This document shows positions 1-5,589 of a stretch of 8,161 nt of DNA, one piece after another. The notes under the pieces were generated by a model, which saw only the letters and a list, made by a program, of their open reading frames with translations, searched no databases and had not been told where the DNA came from. The stretch is taken from positions 1 through 8,161 of the forward strand of contig JAUXLW010000047.1 of NCBI GenBank assembly GCA_030623545.1, in the 5' to 3' direction. Both the position numbers and the translations under genes were made by a program. Source of the DNA: Acidimicrobiia bacterium. Lineage in GTDB: Bacteria > Actinomycetota > Acidimicrobiia > Spongiisociales > SHLN01. The stretch's first letter is position 1. Every line of letters starts with the position of its first letter.

Positions 1-127
1 CATCACCCTCGGCCGCGTCATGCAAGGCGTCGGCTCGCGGGGTCCTGACCAGGCTGGCCCCGGCCGACCGCAGGAAGGCCGTCATCACCAGGAGAAAGAA
101 GGACACCAGGAGCGCTGCAAGGGTCAT
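1..127 (-). CDS. CNNM/DUF21 (HlyC/CorC-type) membrane protein, N-terminal fragment
   Basis: Only the first 42 codons are in the window; the gene runs off the left edge. The ATG at 127-125 overlaps the ybeY stop as ATGA, which indicates translational coupling and fixes the start. The peptide begins with a hydrophobic segment (MTLAALLVSFFLLVMTAFL) followed by RSAGASLVRTPRADALHDAAEGD. This resembles the first membrane helix and the small-residue/Ser-Leu stretch at the start of DUF21 transporters, which have a membrane domain followed by cytoplasmic CBS and CorC-HlyC domains and are linked to Mg2+/Co2+ homeostasis. Position supports the call: a CNNM/CorC-family gene directly follows ybeY in many actinobacteria, usually ahead of era. 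The diagnostic domains lie outside the window, so the family rests on a short N-terminus plus context. A different membrane protein cannot be excluded. Confidence 0.65.
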   Translation of the reverse strand, partial: MTLAALLVSFFLLVMTAFLRSAGASLVRTPRADALHDAAEGD

Positions 128-588
128 GCCAGGCTGAACCCGGCGAGCGTCATCAACTCCTGCTCGCGCTTCGACATCTTTTCAGCATCGGCGGGGTCTT
201 TGTGATCGTATCCGAGCAGATGGAGAAGCCCGTGGGTGATGATTAACGCCAACTCGGTGCCCAGCTCGATGCCGAGCTCCCGCGCCTGGCGCTCGACCAC
301 CGTCGGACAGATGAAGATGTCTCCCAGGCTGAGGGGCTGGCCGTTGATGACGGTCGAAGGGAGCTCTCCGGGCGTGAGCTGGTCGACAGGAAAGGCCAGC
401 ACGTCGGTGGGCCCGGATCGTTTCATGAAGCGCTCGTTGTATCCGCCCATCTCTTCTTCCCCAACCAGGACAATTGCCACTTCAGACTCGTCTGGCAGCC
501 CCTCAGCTTCGAGGACCCGTTCGGCCATAGCCACCAAAGCACCGGTTTCGATGGGCTCAGTCTGTTCGTCGGCGAGGAAAACCTTCAC
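124..588 (-). CDS. ybeY: YbeY, endoribonuclease / rRNA maturation factor
   Basis: YbeY is a zinc-dependent single-strand endoribonuclease that acts in 16S rRNA 3'-end maturation and ribosome quality control in the cytoplasm. The 154-residue product has the usual family length and carries the diagnostic metal site HGLLHLLGYDH, with ligands H119, H123 and H129 (H-x3-H-x5-H). Other family features are visible: YNERFMKRSGPTDVLAFP at about 50-67 and LGDIFIC at about 88-94. The start is a GTG (588-586) that overlaps the TGA of the upstream 7TM-HD gene as GTGA. The stop overlaps the next gene as ATGA, so it is translated within a tightly coupled phoH-pgpH-ybeY-CNNM string. The phoH-ybeY association is widespread, and the two are thought to cooperate in RNA processing. 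Nothing looks damaged. Confidence 0.96.
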   Translation of the reverse strand: MKVFLADEQTEPIETGALVAMAERVLEAEGLPDESEVAIVLVGEEEMGGYNERFMKRSGPTDVLAFPVDQLTPGELPSTVINGQPLSLGDIFICPTVVERQARELGIELGTELALIITHGLLHLLGYDHKDPADAEKMSKREQELMTLAGFSLA

Positions 589-2918
589 AAGACCGGCTCG
601 GGCTCCTCGGGCGGCTGATCCTCGGCAAACTTCGGGTAGACGATCCGATGGTGGTAGTGCGAGTTGAGAGCGTCGACCAGTGCCTCCTTGACATTGGTGA
701 GATCCCCGAACGTTAGAGCACTCTCGTCGAGCTGGCCATCTTCCATCTTCTCCTCCACGACCTGCTCAACCACCTTACGCAATCCGTCGGCGGTGGGGTT
801 ATCGAGGTAGGCCAGCGAGCGAGCCGCTGCCTCCACAGCATCGGCCAGCATGACGATCGCCATTTCCCGCGATTGGGGCTTTTGCCCGATATGACGGAAG
901 TCGTCGGCGTTGACATCATCGGCCGACCGCTCCTCGAGGGCTTTGTGATAGAAGAACCGCATGAGGCTGGTTCCGTGATGCTGGCGAATGCCGGAAGCGA
1001 CATCAGGGGGGATGCGATATTCCCTGGCCAGCCGGATGCCGTCGACTACGTGGTTGCGGACCACCGCAGCCGATTCCTCAGGAGCCATCCAGTTGTGAGG
1101 GTTGGCCGCCCCGAACTGATTCTCTATGAAGAGGTGAGGGTTCTCGGTCTTCCCGAGGTCGTGGTAGTAGGCAACAGCTTCCGCCAGCAGTGGATCGGCG
1201 TCGATGGCTCTGGCCGCCCGGCCGGCAAGGGTGCCGACCAGCATGGAATGGTTGAATGTCCCCGGCGCTCGCTCCTCGAGCAACCGCAGGGCGGGATGGT
1301 TGCGGTCGGTGAGATCGAGCAGTGTCAGGGTCGTGGTGAGAGCAAAAGCATTGTCGAGATAGGGCACGATCCCCAGACCAATCAGGCCACCAAGCAGCCC
1401 ACCTCCGAATCCGTAGAAGGCAGCCTCGCCCGCGAAGTTGTCCTCGCCGAAGAACCAGGCAATGGATGCCGCCATTGGCGCCACCACCAGAGCGGTGTAG
1501 AAGATCGCCACCCGCAGCTCCCGCATGGACGCGGCTTTGAAGATGAACGGCAGCGGAGCCAGAACCGCAGCCGCCGAGAACACCACAAGCCCAATGTCCC
1601 CGGTGGTGATGCCGACAAAGACTGCCACCGGAACGGACATCAGCACGGCCACTCTGGTATCAAAGAGGATTCCTCCCAGATATCCGAAGGCCGCTGAAGG
1701 CATCACATAGCCAATAGCCGGGTCGCCTTCCGGAACGAAAGAGCCCACCAGGCGGGCCGCAACTGCGGCCAACACCACCAGCAGCCCAAAGAGGAAGAAC
1801 ATCCGGGGCTGAGCCCATAGCTGGGCCCGGTTGCGGCGCAAGTAGGCAGTGAGTAGCCCGATGACACCGACCACAACGATGGCTGCCGCTGCCCGCTTGG
1901 GATTCTGCGGAGCACGAGACAACAAGTCCGCGATGGCGGCAGACTGTGTTGCCGAAACCACATCGCCCTGCTTGACGATGTCCCCGCCCTCTACGAATGT
2001 GACGGAGGTCGGCTCGGCGTTTACAGCGGCAATGGCCAGGTCGACCGCAGCCTGGGTGGCTCCCGGGTCGGCCAACAGATTGGGCTGCAAGAAGAACACC
2101 ACCAGCTCGGCAACTGCCCTGGCCGCCGCGTCTCGATCGGGATACTCGCGAGCGCTCAAGAGCGGCGGTTGGCTAATCAGGTCATTACGAACATCGGTGA
2201 GCTCGTCGCTGCGTATGCCATCGGGGGCGTAGGAGGTCGCGACGATCCGTACCGTGTCGTCGAGAAGCGCATCGAGCAGCAATTCTGTCTCGCCGTCCGC
2301 GACCCGGCTCAGGTCCTCATTGGCGATGTCGACGAATGTTCGACGGGTCGTGTCGGACAGGAAGCCGTATGCCAGGGCCAGCGCCTCATCCTGAGTCCCC
2401 AGATCGGGGATCGCCAGGGTCGTAGTAGTAGTGGAAGTGGACGTCGACGTCGAGGTCGTTGTCGTCGAAGAGCTGGTAGTGGTGGTCTCCCCATCGGGAG
2501 ATTCCTCCTCGGCGAGCGTCGTAGTCGTGGTCGAGGACGTCGTCGTGGTCGTGGTGGGGGGCTCTTCCGCGGGCCTCACCTGATCGTGGAAGCTCTGCAG
2601 ACTCACCGCGGCAAAAAAGCTCTCGATTTCAGCCTGCACCTCCGGCGGAACGTCCTCGTCCGGCGTGTAGACGGTGGGCACGGCGTCGGCCTCCTCGTCA
2701 CGCCGGACCTGGGTGGCCTCCATGTCGACCACCTTGATTAGCCGGTCGGCCGTGTAAGTGCGCGAGGCCGGCTCTCCTTCCAAAGGTGGATCTGGCTCGG
2801 TTAGTTGACCGGCGATCAATGCGAAGGAAGCTGCAATTGCCACCACCACAAAAGCCAGGATACGAAGCCACTTCGGGTCCACCGTGGTGGCCGCCAGCCG
2901 GTCGCGGATCCTGCTCAT
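585..2918 (-). CDS. pgpH: 7TM-HD family phosphohydrolase (PgpH/YqfF-like, probable c-di-AMP phosphodiesterase)
   Basis: This 777-residue membrane protein has the PgpH/YqfF layout. There is a short cytoplasmic N-terminus and one membrane helix (about 18-37), then a large extracytoplasmic 7TMR-HDED-type region (about 38-340). A multi-helix membrane block follows (about 341-520), and then a cytoplasmic HD domain. Metal-site residues are visible: H557 (NHSMLVG), H586-D587 (YYHDLGK), H623 (RNHVVDG), H647/H648 (RQHHGT) and D693 (LADAVEA). In Listeria, PgpH hydrolyses c-di-AMP to pApA, with the outer domain as presumed sensor. The same activity is inferred here. The ATG overlaps the phoH stop (ATGA) and the TGA overlaps the ybeY GTG start (GTGA). 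The phoH-7TMHD-ybeY order matches Bacillus. The odd feature is a Thr/Ser-rich low-complexity insert at residues 122-167 of the outer domain. The family is certain; the substrate is not proven by sequence. Confidence 0.93.
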   Translation of the reverse strand: MSRIRDRLAATTVDPKWLRILAFVVVAIAASFALIAGQLTEPDPPLEGEPASRTYTADRLIKVVDMEATQVRRDEEADAVPTVYTPDEDVPPEVQAEIESFFAAVSLQSFHDQVRPAEEPPTTTTTTSSTTTTTLAEEESPDGETTTTSSSTTTTSTSTSTSTTTTTLAIPDLGTQDEALALAYGFLSDTTRRTFVDIANEDLSRVADGETELLLDALLDDTVRIVATSYAPDGIRSDELTDVRNDLISQPPLLSAREYPDRDAAARAVAELVVFFLQPNLLADPGATQAAVDLAIAAVNAEPTSVTFVEGGDIVKQGDVVSATQSAAIADLLSRAPQNPKRAAAAIVVVGVIGLLTAYLRRNRAQLWAQPRMFFLFGLLVVLAAVAARLVGSFVPEGDPAIGYVMPSAAFGYLGGILFDTRVAVLMSVPVAVFVGITTGDIGLVVFSAAAVLAPLPFIFKAASMRELRVAIFYTALVVAPMAASIAWFFGEDNFAGEAAFYGFGGGLLGGLIGLGIVPYLDNAFALTTTLTLLDLTDRNHPALRLLEERAPGTFNHSMLVGTLAGRAARAIDADPLLAEAVAYYHDLGKTENPHLFIENQFGAANPHNWMAPEESAAVVRNHVVDGIRLAREYRIPPDVASGIRQHHGTSLMRFFYHKALEERSADDVNADDFRHIGQKPQSREMAIVMLADAVEAAARSLAYLDNPTADGLRKVVEQVVEEKMEDGQLDESALTFGDLTNVKEALVDALNSHYHHRIVYPKFAEDQPPEEPEPVL
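2418..2555 (-). repeat. Low-complexity Thr/Ser codon tracts inside the 7TM-HD gene
   Basis: Two uninterrupted Ser/Thr runs are encoded here. Residues 122-134 (DNA 2517-2555) are 13 residues of T/S only. Residues 145-167 (DNA 2418-2486) are 23 residues of T/S only, including an ST alternation. An acidic spacer, LAEEESPDGE, separates them. On the plus strand this appears as degenerate GTC/GTA/GTG/GTT trinucleotides. The tracts fall in the extracytoplasmic portion, so they are most likely a flexible, possibly O-glycosylated linker. The imperfect trinucleotide nature makes length variation by slippage possible. Confidence 0.85.
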
Positions 2919-3871
2919 GAGCCGTTTTCCTCAAACTCGGCATACGCCTCGACGATGGCCGCCACGATGCGATGTCGAACTACGTCGGAGGCATGGAGCG
3001 TGACGAAAGCGACCCCGGGTACCGTTGAGAGAACCTTGCGGGCCTGACGCAGGCCGGAGCCATTGGCGGTCGGCAGGTCGGTTTGGGTGATGTCACCGGT
3101 GATGACCATTTTCGAATTGAAGCCAAGGCGGGTGAGGAACATCTTCATTTGCTTGGGTGAGGTGTTCTGTGCCTCATCGAGGATCACAAACGAGTCGTTG
3201 AGCGTCCGGCCCCGCATGTAGGCAAGAGGAGCGATCTCGATGGTTCCCTTATCCATCAATGTTCGAGTCTCATCCGGGCCGAGCATTTCATAAAGCGCGT
3301 CATAGAGAGGCCGTAGGTATGGATCAACTTTGGCCTGCATGTCGCCCGGCAGGAAACCGAGCCGTTCGCCGGCTTCGACGGCCGGCCGCGTTAGGAGGAT
3401 GCGTCGAACCGCCCCGCTGGTGAGCGCCTCCACCGCAGCCGCCATCGCCAGATAGGTTTTACCCGTCCCGGCGGGCCCCACCGAGAAGACGAGCGTGTTG
3501 TCACGGATCGCATCGATGTATCCCTTCTGGCCGGCCGTCTTGGCGTGAACGATCTTGCCCCGCCCGACGCTGATGCCGTCTGTGAAGATTCCGGCGGGGC
3601 TGGGGACATCGTCACGGACCATCGAGACCACCCGGTCCACCTGCCCTGGCTCCAGTGGCTGGCCTTCCTGCACGATGAGCAGCAGCTCCTCAACCGCAGT
3701 GCGGGCAATGCTGGCCTCGCCGTCGGGGCCGGTGATCAGGAGTTGGTTTCCGCGCGCGACGAACCGGACCTCTGGGAAGGCCTGTTCAATATCGCGCAGA
3801 TGGCGATCGCGTTCGCCCAGGAGCTCGAGCATCAAGTGATTGCTCGGGACACGAAGGGATAACTCGGTCAT
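2915..3871 (-). CDS. phoH: PhoH-family (YbeZ-type) ATPase
   Basis: This is a cytoplasmic P-loop ATPase of the short PhoH/YbeZ class, associated with RNA metabolism together with YbeY. The 318-residue product has the usual length and no fused PIN domain. An N-terminal KH-like region (about 1-60) ends in RGNQLLITG. The Walker A motif is GPAGTGKT (132-139) and the Walker B motif is FVILDEAQNT (228-237, with D232-E233). The downstream MVITGDITQTDLP (255-267) and GSGLRQA (271-277) are typical helicase-like PhoH motifs. The ATG at 3871 gives a normal PhoH N-terminus, but it has no close Shine-Dalgarno; the nearest GGAGG (3894-3898) is 22 nt upstream, and no in-frame alternative start lies nearby. 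It follows the HIT gene by 85 bases holding a probable promoter, so it likely heads a phoH-pgpH-ybeY-CNNM unit. Its stop overlaps the next start by 4 nt. Confidence 0.95.
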   Translation of the reverse strand: MTELSLRVPSNHLMLELLGERDRHLRDIEQAFPEVRFVARGNQLLITGPDGEASIARTAVEELLLIVQEGQPLEPGQVDRVVSMVRDDVPSPAGIFTDGISVGRGKIVHAKTAGQKGYIDAIRDNTLVFSVGPAGTGKTYLAMAAAVEALTSGAVRRILLTRPAVEAGERLGFLPGDMQAKVDPYLRPLYDALYEMLGPDETRTLMDKGTIEIAPLAYMRGRTLNDSFVILDEAQNTSPKQMKMFLTRLGFNSKMVITGDITQTDLPTANGSGLRQARKVLSTVPGVAFVTLHASDVVRHRIVAAIVEAYAEFEENGS

Positions 3872-3919
3872 CGGGTGTGGTGCACGGGGGAAGCCTCCGG
3901 AGGGAGGATGAGAATTGGC

Positions 3920-3950
3920 AGTATATCGGCTGTAGCGCCCAACCCCTCAA
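3920..3950 (-). promoter_or_regulatory. Probable sigma-70/HrdB-type promoter for phoH
   Basis: Read on the minus strand, TATACT (3925-3920) matches the -10 consensus at 5 of 6 positions. TTGAGG (3950-3945) matches the -35 consensus at 4 of 6, with a 19-nt spacer. This would start transcription near 3913, about 42 nt before the phoH ATG. It lies in the only sizeable gap in this part of the window, just downstream of the HIT stop codon. The long spacer is the weak point. No terminator separates it from HIT, so read-through from upstream is also likely. Confidence 0.5.
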
Positions 3951-3956
3951 GAAAAC

Positions 3957-4292
3957 TTACCCGGGAGGCCAATTCATGGTGCGGCCCCCCAGCACGTGAA
4001 AATGGAGATGGAACACGCTCTGGCCTGCGTTTTCACCCACATTGGACACCAACCGCCAACCCCCATTTATTTCCATGCCAATCCCTGCCGCCACCCCGAA
4101 AAGCTCACCGAGGAGCTCGTCATCGGCCCTTTCGATCTGGGCGGCCGATTCGATGTGACGCTTGGGTATCACCAGAACATGGGTGGGAGCGACGGGATTG
4201 ACGTCGTCGAACGCCAGGACGTTCTCGGTTTCAGCGCGGACGCTCGCCGGGATCTCACCGGAGACGATCGAACAGAAAAGGCAATCGTTCAT
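3957..4292 (-). CDS. HIT-family (HINT-like) purine nucleotide hydrolase
   Basis: This is a small cytoplasmic HIT hydrolase, expected to cleave the P-N bond of nucleoside phosphoramidates such as AMP-lysine or AMP-morpholidate type substrates. From the preferred start it has 111 residues. It begins MNDCLFCSIVSGEIP, with a CxxC (C4, C7) typical of zinc-binding HINTs. It ends with the family signature N-VGENAGQSV-x-HLHFH-VLGGR-MNWPPG, giving the catalytic histidine triad H95/H97/H99 and the canonical WPPG tail. I chose the ATG at 4292 because homologues begin M-x-D/E-C-x-F-C. A GTG at 4310, overlapping the upstream TAG by one base, would add six residues (MASRLL) and is an alternative. It sits between the BldD-like regulator and phoH. 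HIT genes are frequent neighbours of rsmE and phoH in actinobacteria, so it looks like a core housekeeping gene. Confidence 0.93.
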   Translation of the reverse strand: MNDCLFCSIVSGEIPASVRAETENVLAFDDVNPVAPTHVLVIPKRHIESAAQIERADDELLGELFGVAAGIGMEINGGWRLVSNVGENAGQSVFHLHFHVLGGRTMNWPPG

Positions 4293-4309
4293 AAGCAGCC
4301 GACTGGCCA

Positions 4310-4783
4310 CTAGGCCGTCGTGACACCCAGATCGGAGAGACGACGGGAGAAATCCTCTTCTCCCTGGTGGAGAAGGAGCGACAAGAGGCGCAAGTCATTG
4401 CGCCTGATAGTGAGAACCCGGCCGTTGAAGTCCTGGCGCATCATCTGGATGGCCCGCAAGAACTCTTCCAACAGCTTCGACTCGCGCCCCGTCAGAGAGT
4501 CGATCTTGTTGAGATCAACTGTGACACCACCGCTGGGAACGGACGTTAGCTGCGCAGCATCGCCGACTTCCTCTTGCGGAAGCAGATTGCTCGGGCTGAC
4601 GTTGAAAAATGCGGCCAGGCGATGCAGCCGTGGAAGCGAGAGTGCCCGCTCGCCACGCTCGTATGCGCCGAGCACGGAAGCCTTGAACTCTCTAGCTGAG
4701 ATTTCTTCAACGTCCTGGAGGGAAAGACCGCGCTGCTTTCGGATCGACCGCAGGCGTTGGCCTACAGCCTCGTTGTAGGTCAA
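4310..4783 (-). CDS. bldD: BldD-like transcriptional regulator with c-di-GMP-binding signature
   Basis: This is an XRE-type DNA-binding protein resembling Streptomyces BldD along its whole length. From the TTG at 4783 it has 157 residues (Streptomyces BldD has 167). The helix-turn-helix spans about 6-64, including RGLSLQDVEE and the recognition region LGAYERGERALSLPRLH. A linker leads to a C-terminal domain starting at VDLNKI (about 89). That domain contains R116-Q-D118 and R127-R-N-D130 separated by exactly eight residues: the RxD-X8-RxxD signature by which BldD binds tetrameric c-di-GMP and dimerises on DNA. TTG is preferred because AGGAAGGA lies 6 nt upstream and because it places the motif almost exactly where it is in Streptomyces (R114/D116, R125/D128). 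In-frame GTGs at 4831 and 4804 are alternatives, adding 16 or 7 residues. It lies 1 nt or 18 nt from the HIT start, depending on the HIT start used. Target genes are unknown. Confidence 0.88.
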   Translation of the reverse strand: MTYNEAVGQRLRSIRKQRGLSLQDVEEISAREFKASVLGAYERGERALSLPRLHRLAAFFNVSPSNLLPQEEVGDAAQLTSVPSGGVTVDLNKIDSLTGRESKLLEEFLRAIQMMRQDFNGRVLTIRRNDLRLLSLLLHQGEEDFSRRLSDLGVTTA

Positions 4784-4789
4784 TTCTCT

Positions 4790-4797
4790 TCCTTCCT
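4790..4797 (-). promoter_or_regulatory. Shine-Dalgarno sequence deciding the bldD start
   Basis: On the minus strand AGGAAGGA lies 6 nt before the TTG at 4783-4781. It is the best ribosome binding site among the three possible starts. The GTG at 4831 has only a weak AGG-containing upstream sequence, and the GTG at 4804 has a G-run upstream. It supports the shorter, BldD-length protein. Confidence 0.55.
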
Positions 4798-4831
4798 CGC
4801 CCACCCGGGGCCCCCTGCCTTTGGTCGACAC

Positions 4832-4862
4832 AGGCCTGTCGGCCTACTGGTGCCTCATCATA
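4832..4862 (-). promoter_or_regulatory. Possible bldD promoter -10 and leader hairpin
   Basis: The 65-nt span after the rsmE stop holds TATGAT on the minus strand (4862-4857; 5 of 6 to the -10 consensus), with no convincing -35 (best is TGGCTA, 18 nt away). Transcription would begin near 4850. Immediately downstream, at 4845-4832, is a perfect 5-bp inverted repeat AGGCC-GACA-GGCCT, extendable by two G-U pairs. If bldD starts at the TTG, this hairpin lies in a roughly 67-nt 5' leader. The same sequence could instead be a protein-binding dyad. There is no U-run, so it is not an intrinsic terminator. Confidence 0.35.
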
Positions 4863-4895
4863 AGCTTCGTCATCCCCACCTAGCCAGTCATTCAC

Positions 4896-5564
4896 TCACG
4901 GCCGCAGCCGACCGGACCTGTCGAGGATCAACGTGGCGGCGGAAACTGCCGCCGTTTCCACTCGCAAGACTCGCCTCCCAAGGCCCAGGGGGACGGCGCT
5001 ACTCGGGACCTCCTCGTCTGCCAAGCCGGCTTCCGGGCCTATGAGTATCATACCACCATCGACTACTCTGGGTGGTGGTGGACCGCCGGGGACCGCAACC
5101 CATAGCGGCGAAAAATCGGTGGGGGCCCGGGGCGGTGTCAGCGGATCCACCGCCATCAGCCAGGCTCCTCTGCTCTGCTCGAGCGCTCCACTCGCCCATG
5201 ATTGGGCCTTTTCCTGCCGGGGGGGACGGCCCTCGCCATACTTGGCCTGCATCCACACCAGCCGATCCACGCCTAACTCGGCGAGCTTTTCGACCACGTA
5301 GCGTGCCCGTTCGGTGCTTTTGGGCGGCGCCACCGCCAGGGCAACCGGAGGCATGGGCCGGGCTTCGAAGTGCTCCTTTCCCCGCGCCAAAGCCGCGCCT
5401 TCAATCGCCCCGGAGCCAACCGTCCCGGCTCCGTCCGTATACGAAAGCGGGGAGCCTGGCGTCAACCGGAGCACCTTCAGCAGATGGTGCTGCTGTAAGT
5501 CGCTGATCTCGAGCTCCGCTTCTTCCCACGGCCCGGGAATCAGCAGGTGGGGTATGTGGCGCAC
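4896..5564 (-). CDS. rsmE: RsmE, 16S rRNA (uracil1498-N3)-methyltransferase
   Basis: RsmE is a SPOUT-class, SAM-dependent methyltransferase that methylates N3 of U1498 in 16S rRNA on the assembled 30S subunit. The 222-residue product is slightly short for the family (usually about 240-250). The N-terminal PUA-like part shows HHLLKVLRL (26-34) and YTDGAGT (42-48). The catalytic domain shows KSTERARYVVEKLAELGVDR (82-101), ALEQSR (127-132), LIGPEAGL (174-181) and LGLGRRVLRVETAAVSA (193-209), which form the trefoil-knot SAM pocket. The usual GPEGG appears as GPEAG. The start is GTG at 5564, 25 nt after the dnaJ stop, with no Shine-Dalgarno. A hrcA-dnaJ-rsmE order is common in Gram-positive bacteria, so co-transcription with dnaJ is likely. 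The arginine-rich 'seRs' region of other RsmE proteins is poorly conserved here (AKYGEG). Confidence 0.92.
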   Translation of the reverse strand: MRHIPHLLIPGPWEEAELEISDLQQHHLLKVLRLTPGSPLSYTDGAGTVGSGAIEGAALARGKEHFEARPMPPVALAVAPPKSTERARYVVEKLAELGVDRLVWMQAKYGEGRPPRQEKAQSWASGALEQSRGAWLMAVDPLTPPRAPTDFSPLWVAVPGGPPPPRVVDGGMILIGPEAGLADEEVPSSAVPLGLGRRVLRVETAAVSAATLILDRSGRLRP

Positions 5565-5571
5565 GACAACA

Positions 5572-5577
5572 ACAGTA
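5572..5577 (-). promoter_or_regulatory. Weak candidate -10 element before rsmE
   Basis: On the minus strand TACTGT (a TANNNT hexamer) ends 7 nt before the rsmE GTG, in the short dnaJ-rsmE gap. The geometry fits a leaderless start and would explain the missing Shine-Dalgarno. A three-base motif at a fixed spot is easily met by chance, and translational reinitiation after dnaJ is an equally good explanation. Confidence 0.2.
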
Positions 5578-5589
5578 TCCGGCGGAACA

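Noticed and set aside
873..1697. A 274-codon plus-strand open frame opposite the 7TM-HD gene
   Set aside because: It lies antisense to a clearly conserved membrane/HD protein, shows no recognisable domain, and has the repetitive composition of a GC-rich shadow frame.
2169..2741. A plus-strand open frame rich in Gly/Arg opposite the Thr/Ser tracts
   Set aside because: The RGR/GRRR composition is the antisense image of the Thr/Ser codons, not a separate gene.
4707..4895. A 62-codon open frame beginning with GTG directly after the rsmE TGA, in the same frame as rsmE
   Set aside because: It could suggest a small protein or stop-codon read-through. RsmE already has a natural C-terminus, there is no Shine-Dalgarno, and most of the frame overlaps the start of bldD with a composition typical of a shadow frame.
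4832..4895. Search for a BldD box (TNACNC(A/T)GNGTNA-like) upstream of bldD indicating autoregulation
   Set aside because: I found no convincing match in this gap or in the phoH upstream region, so I do not claim autoregulation.
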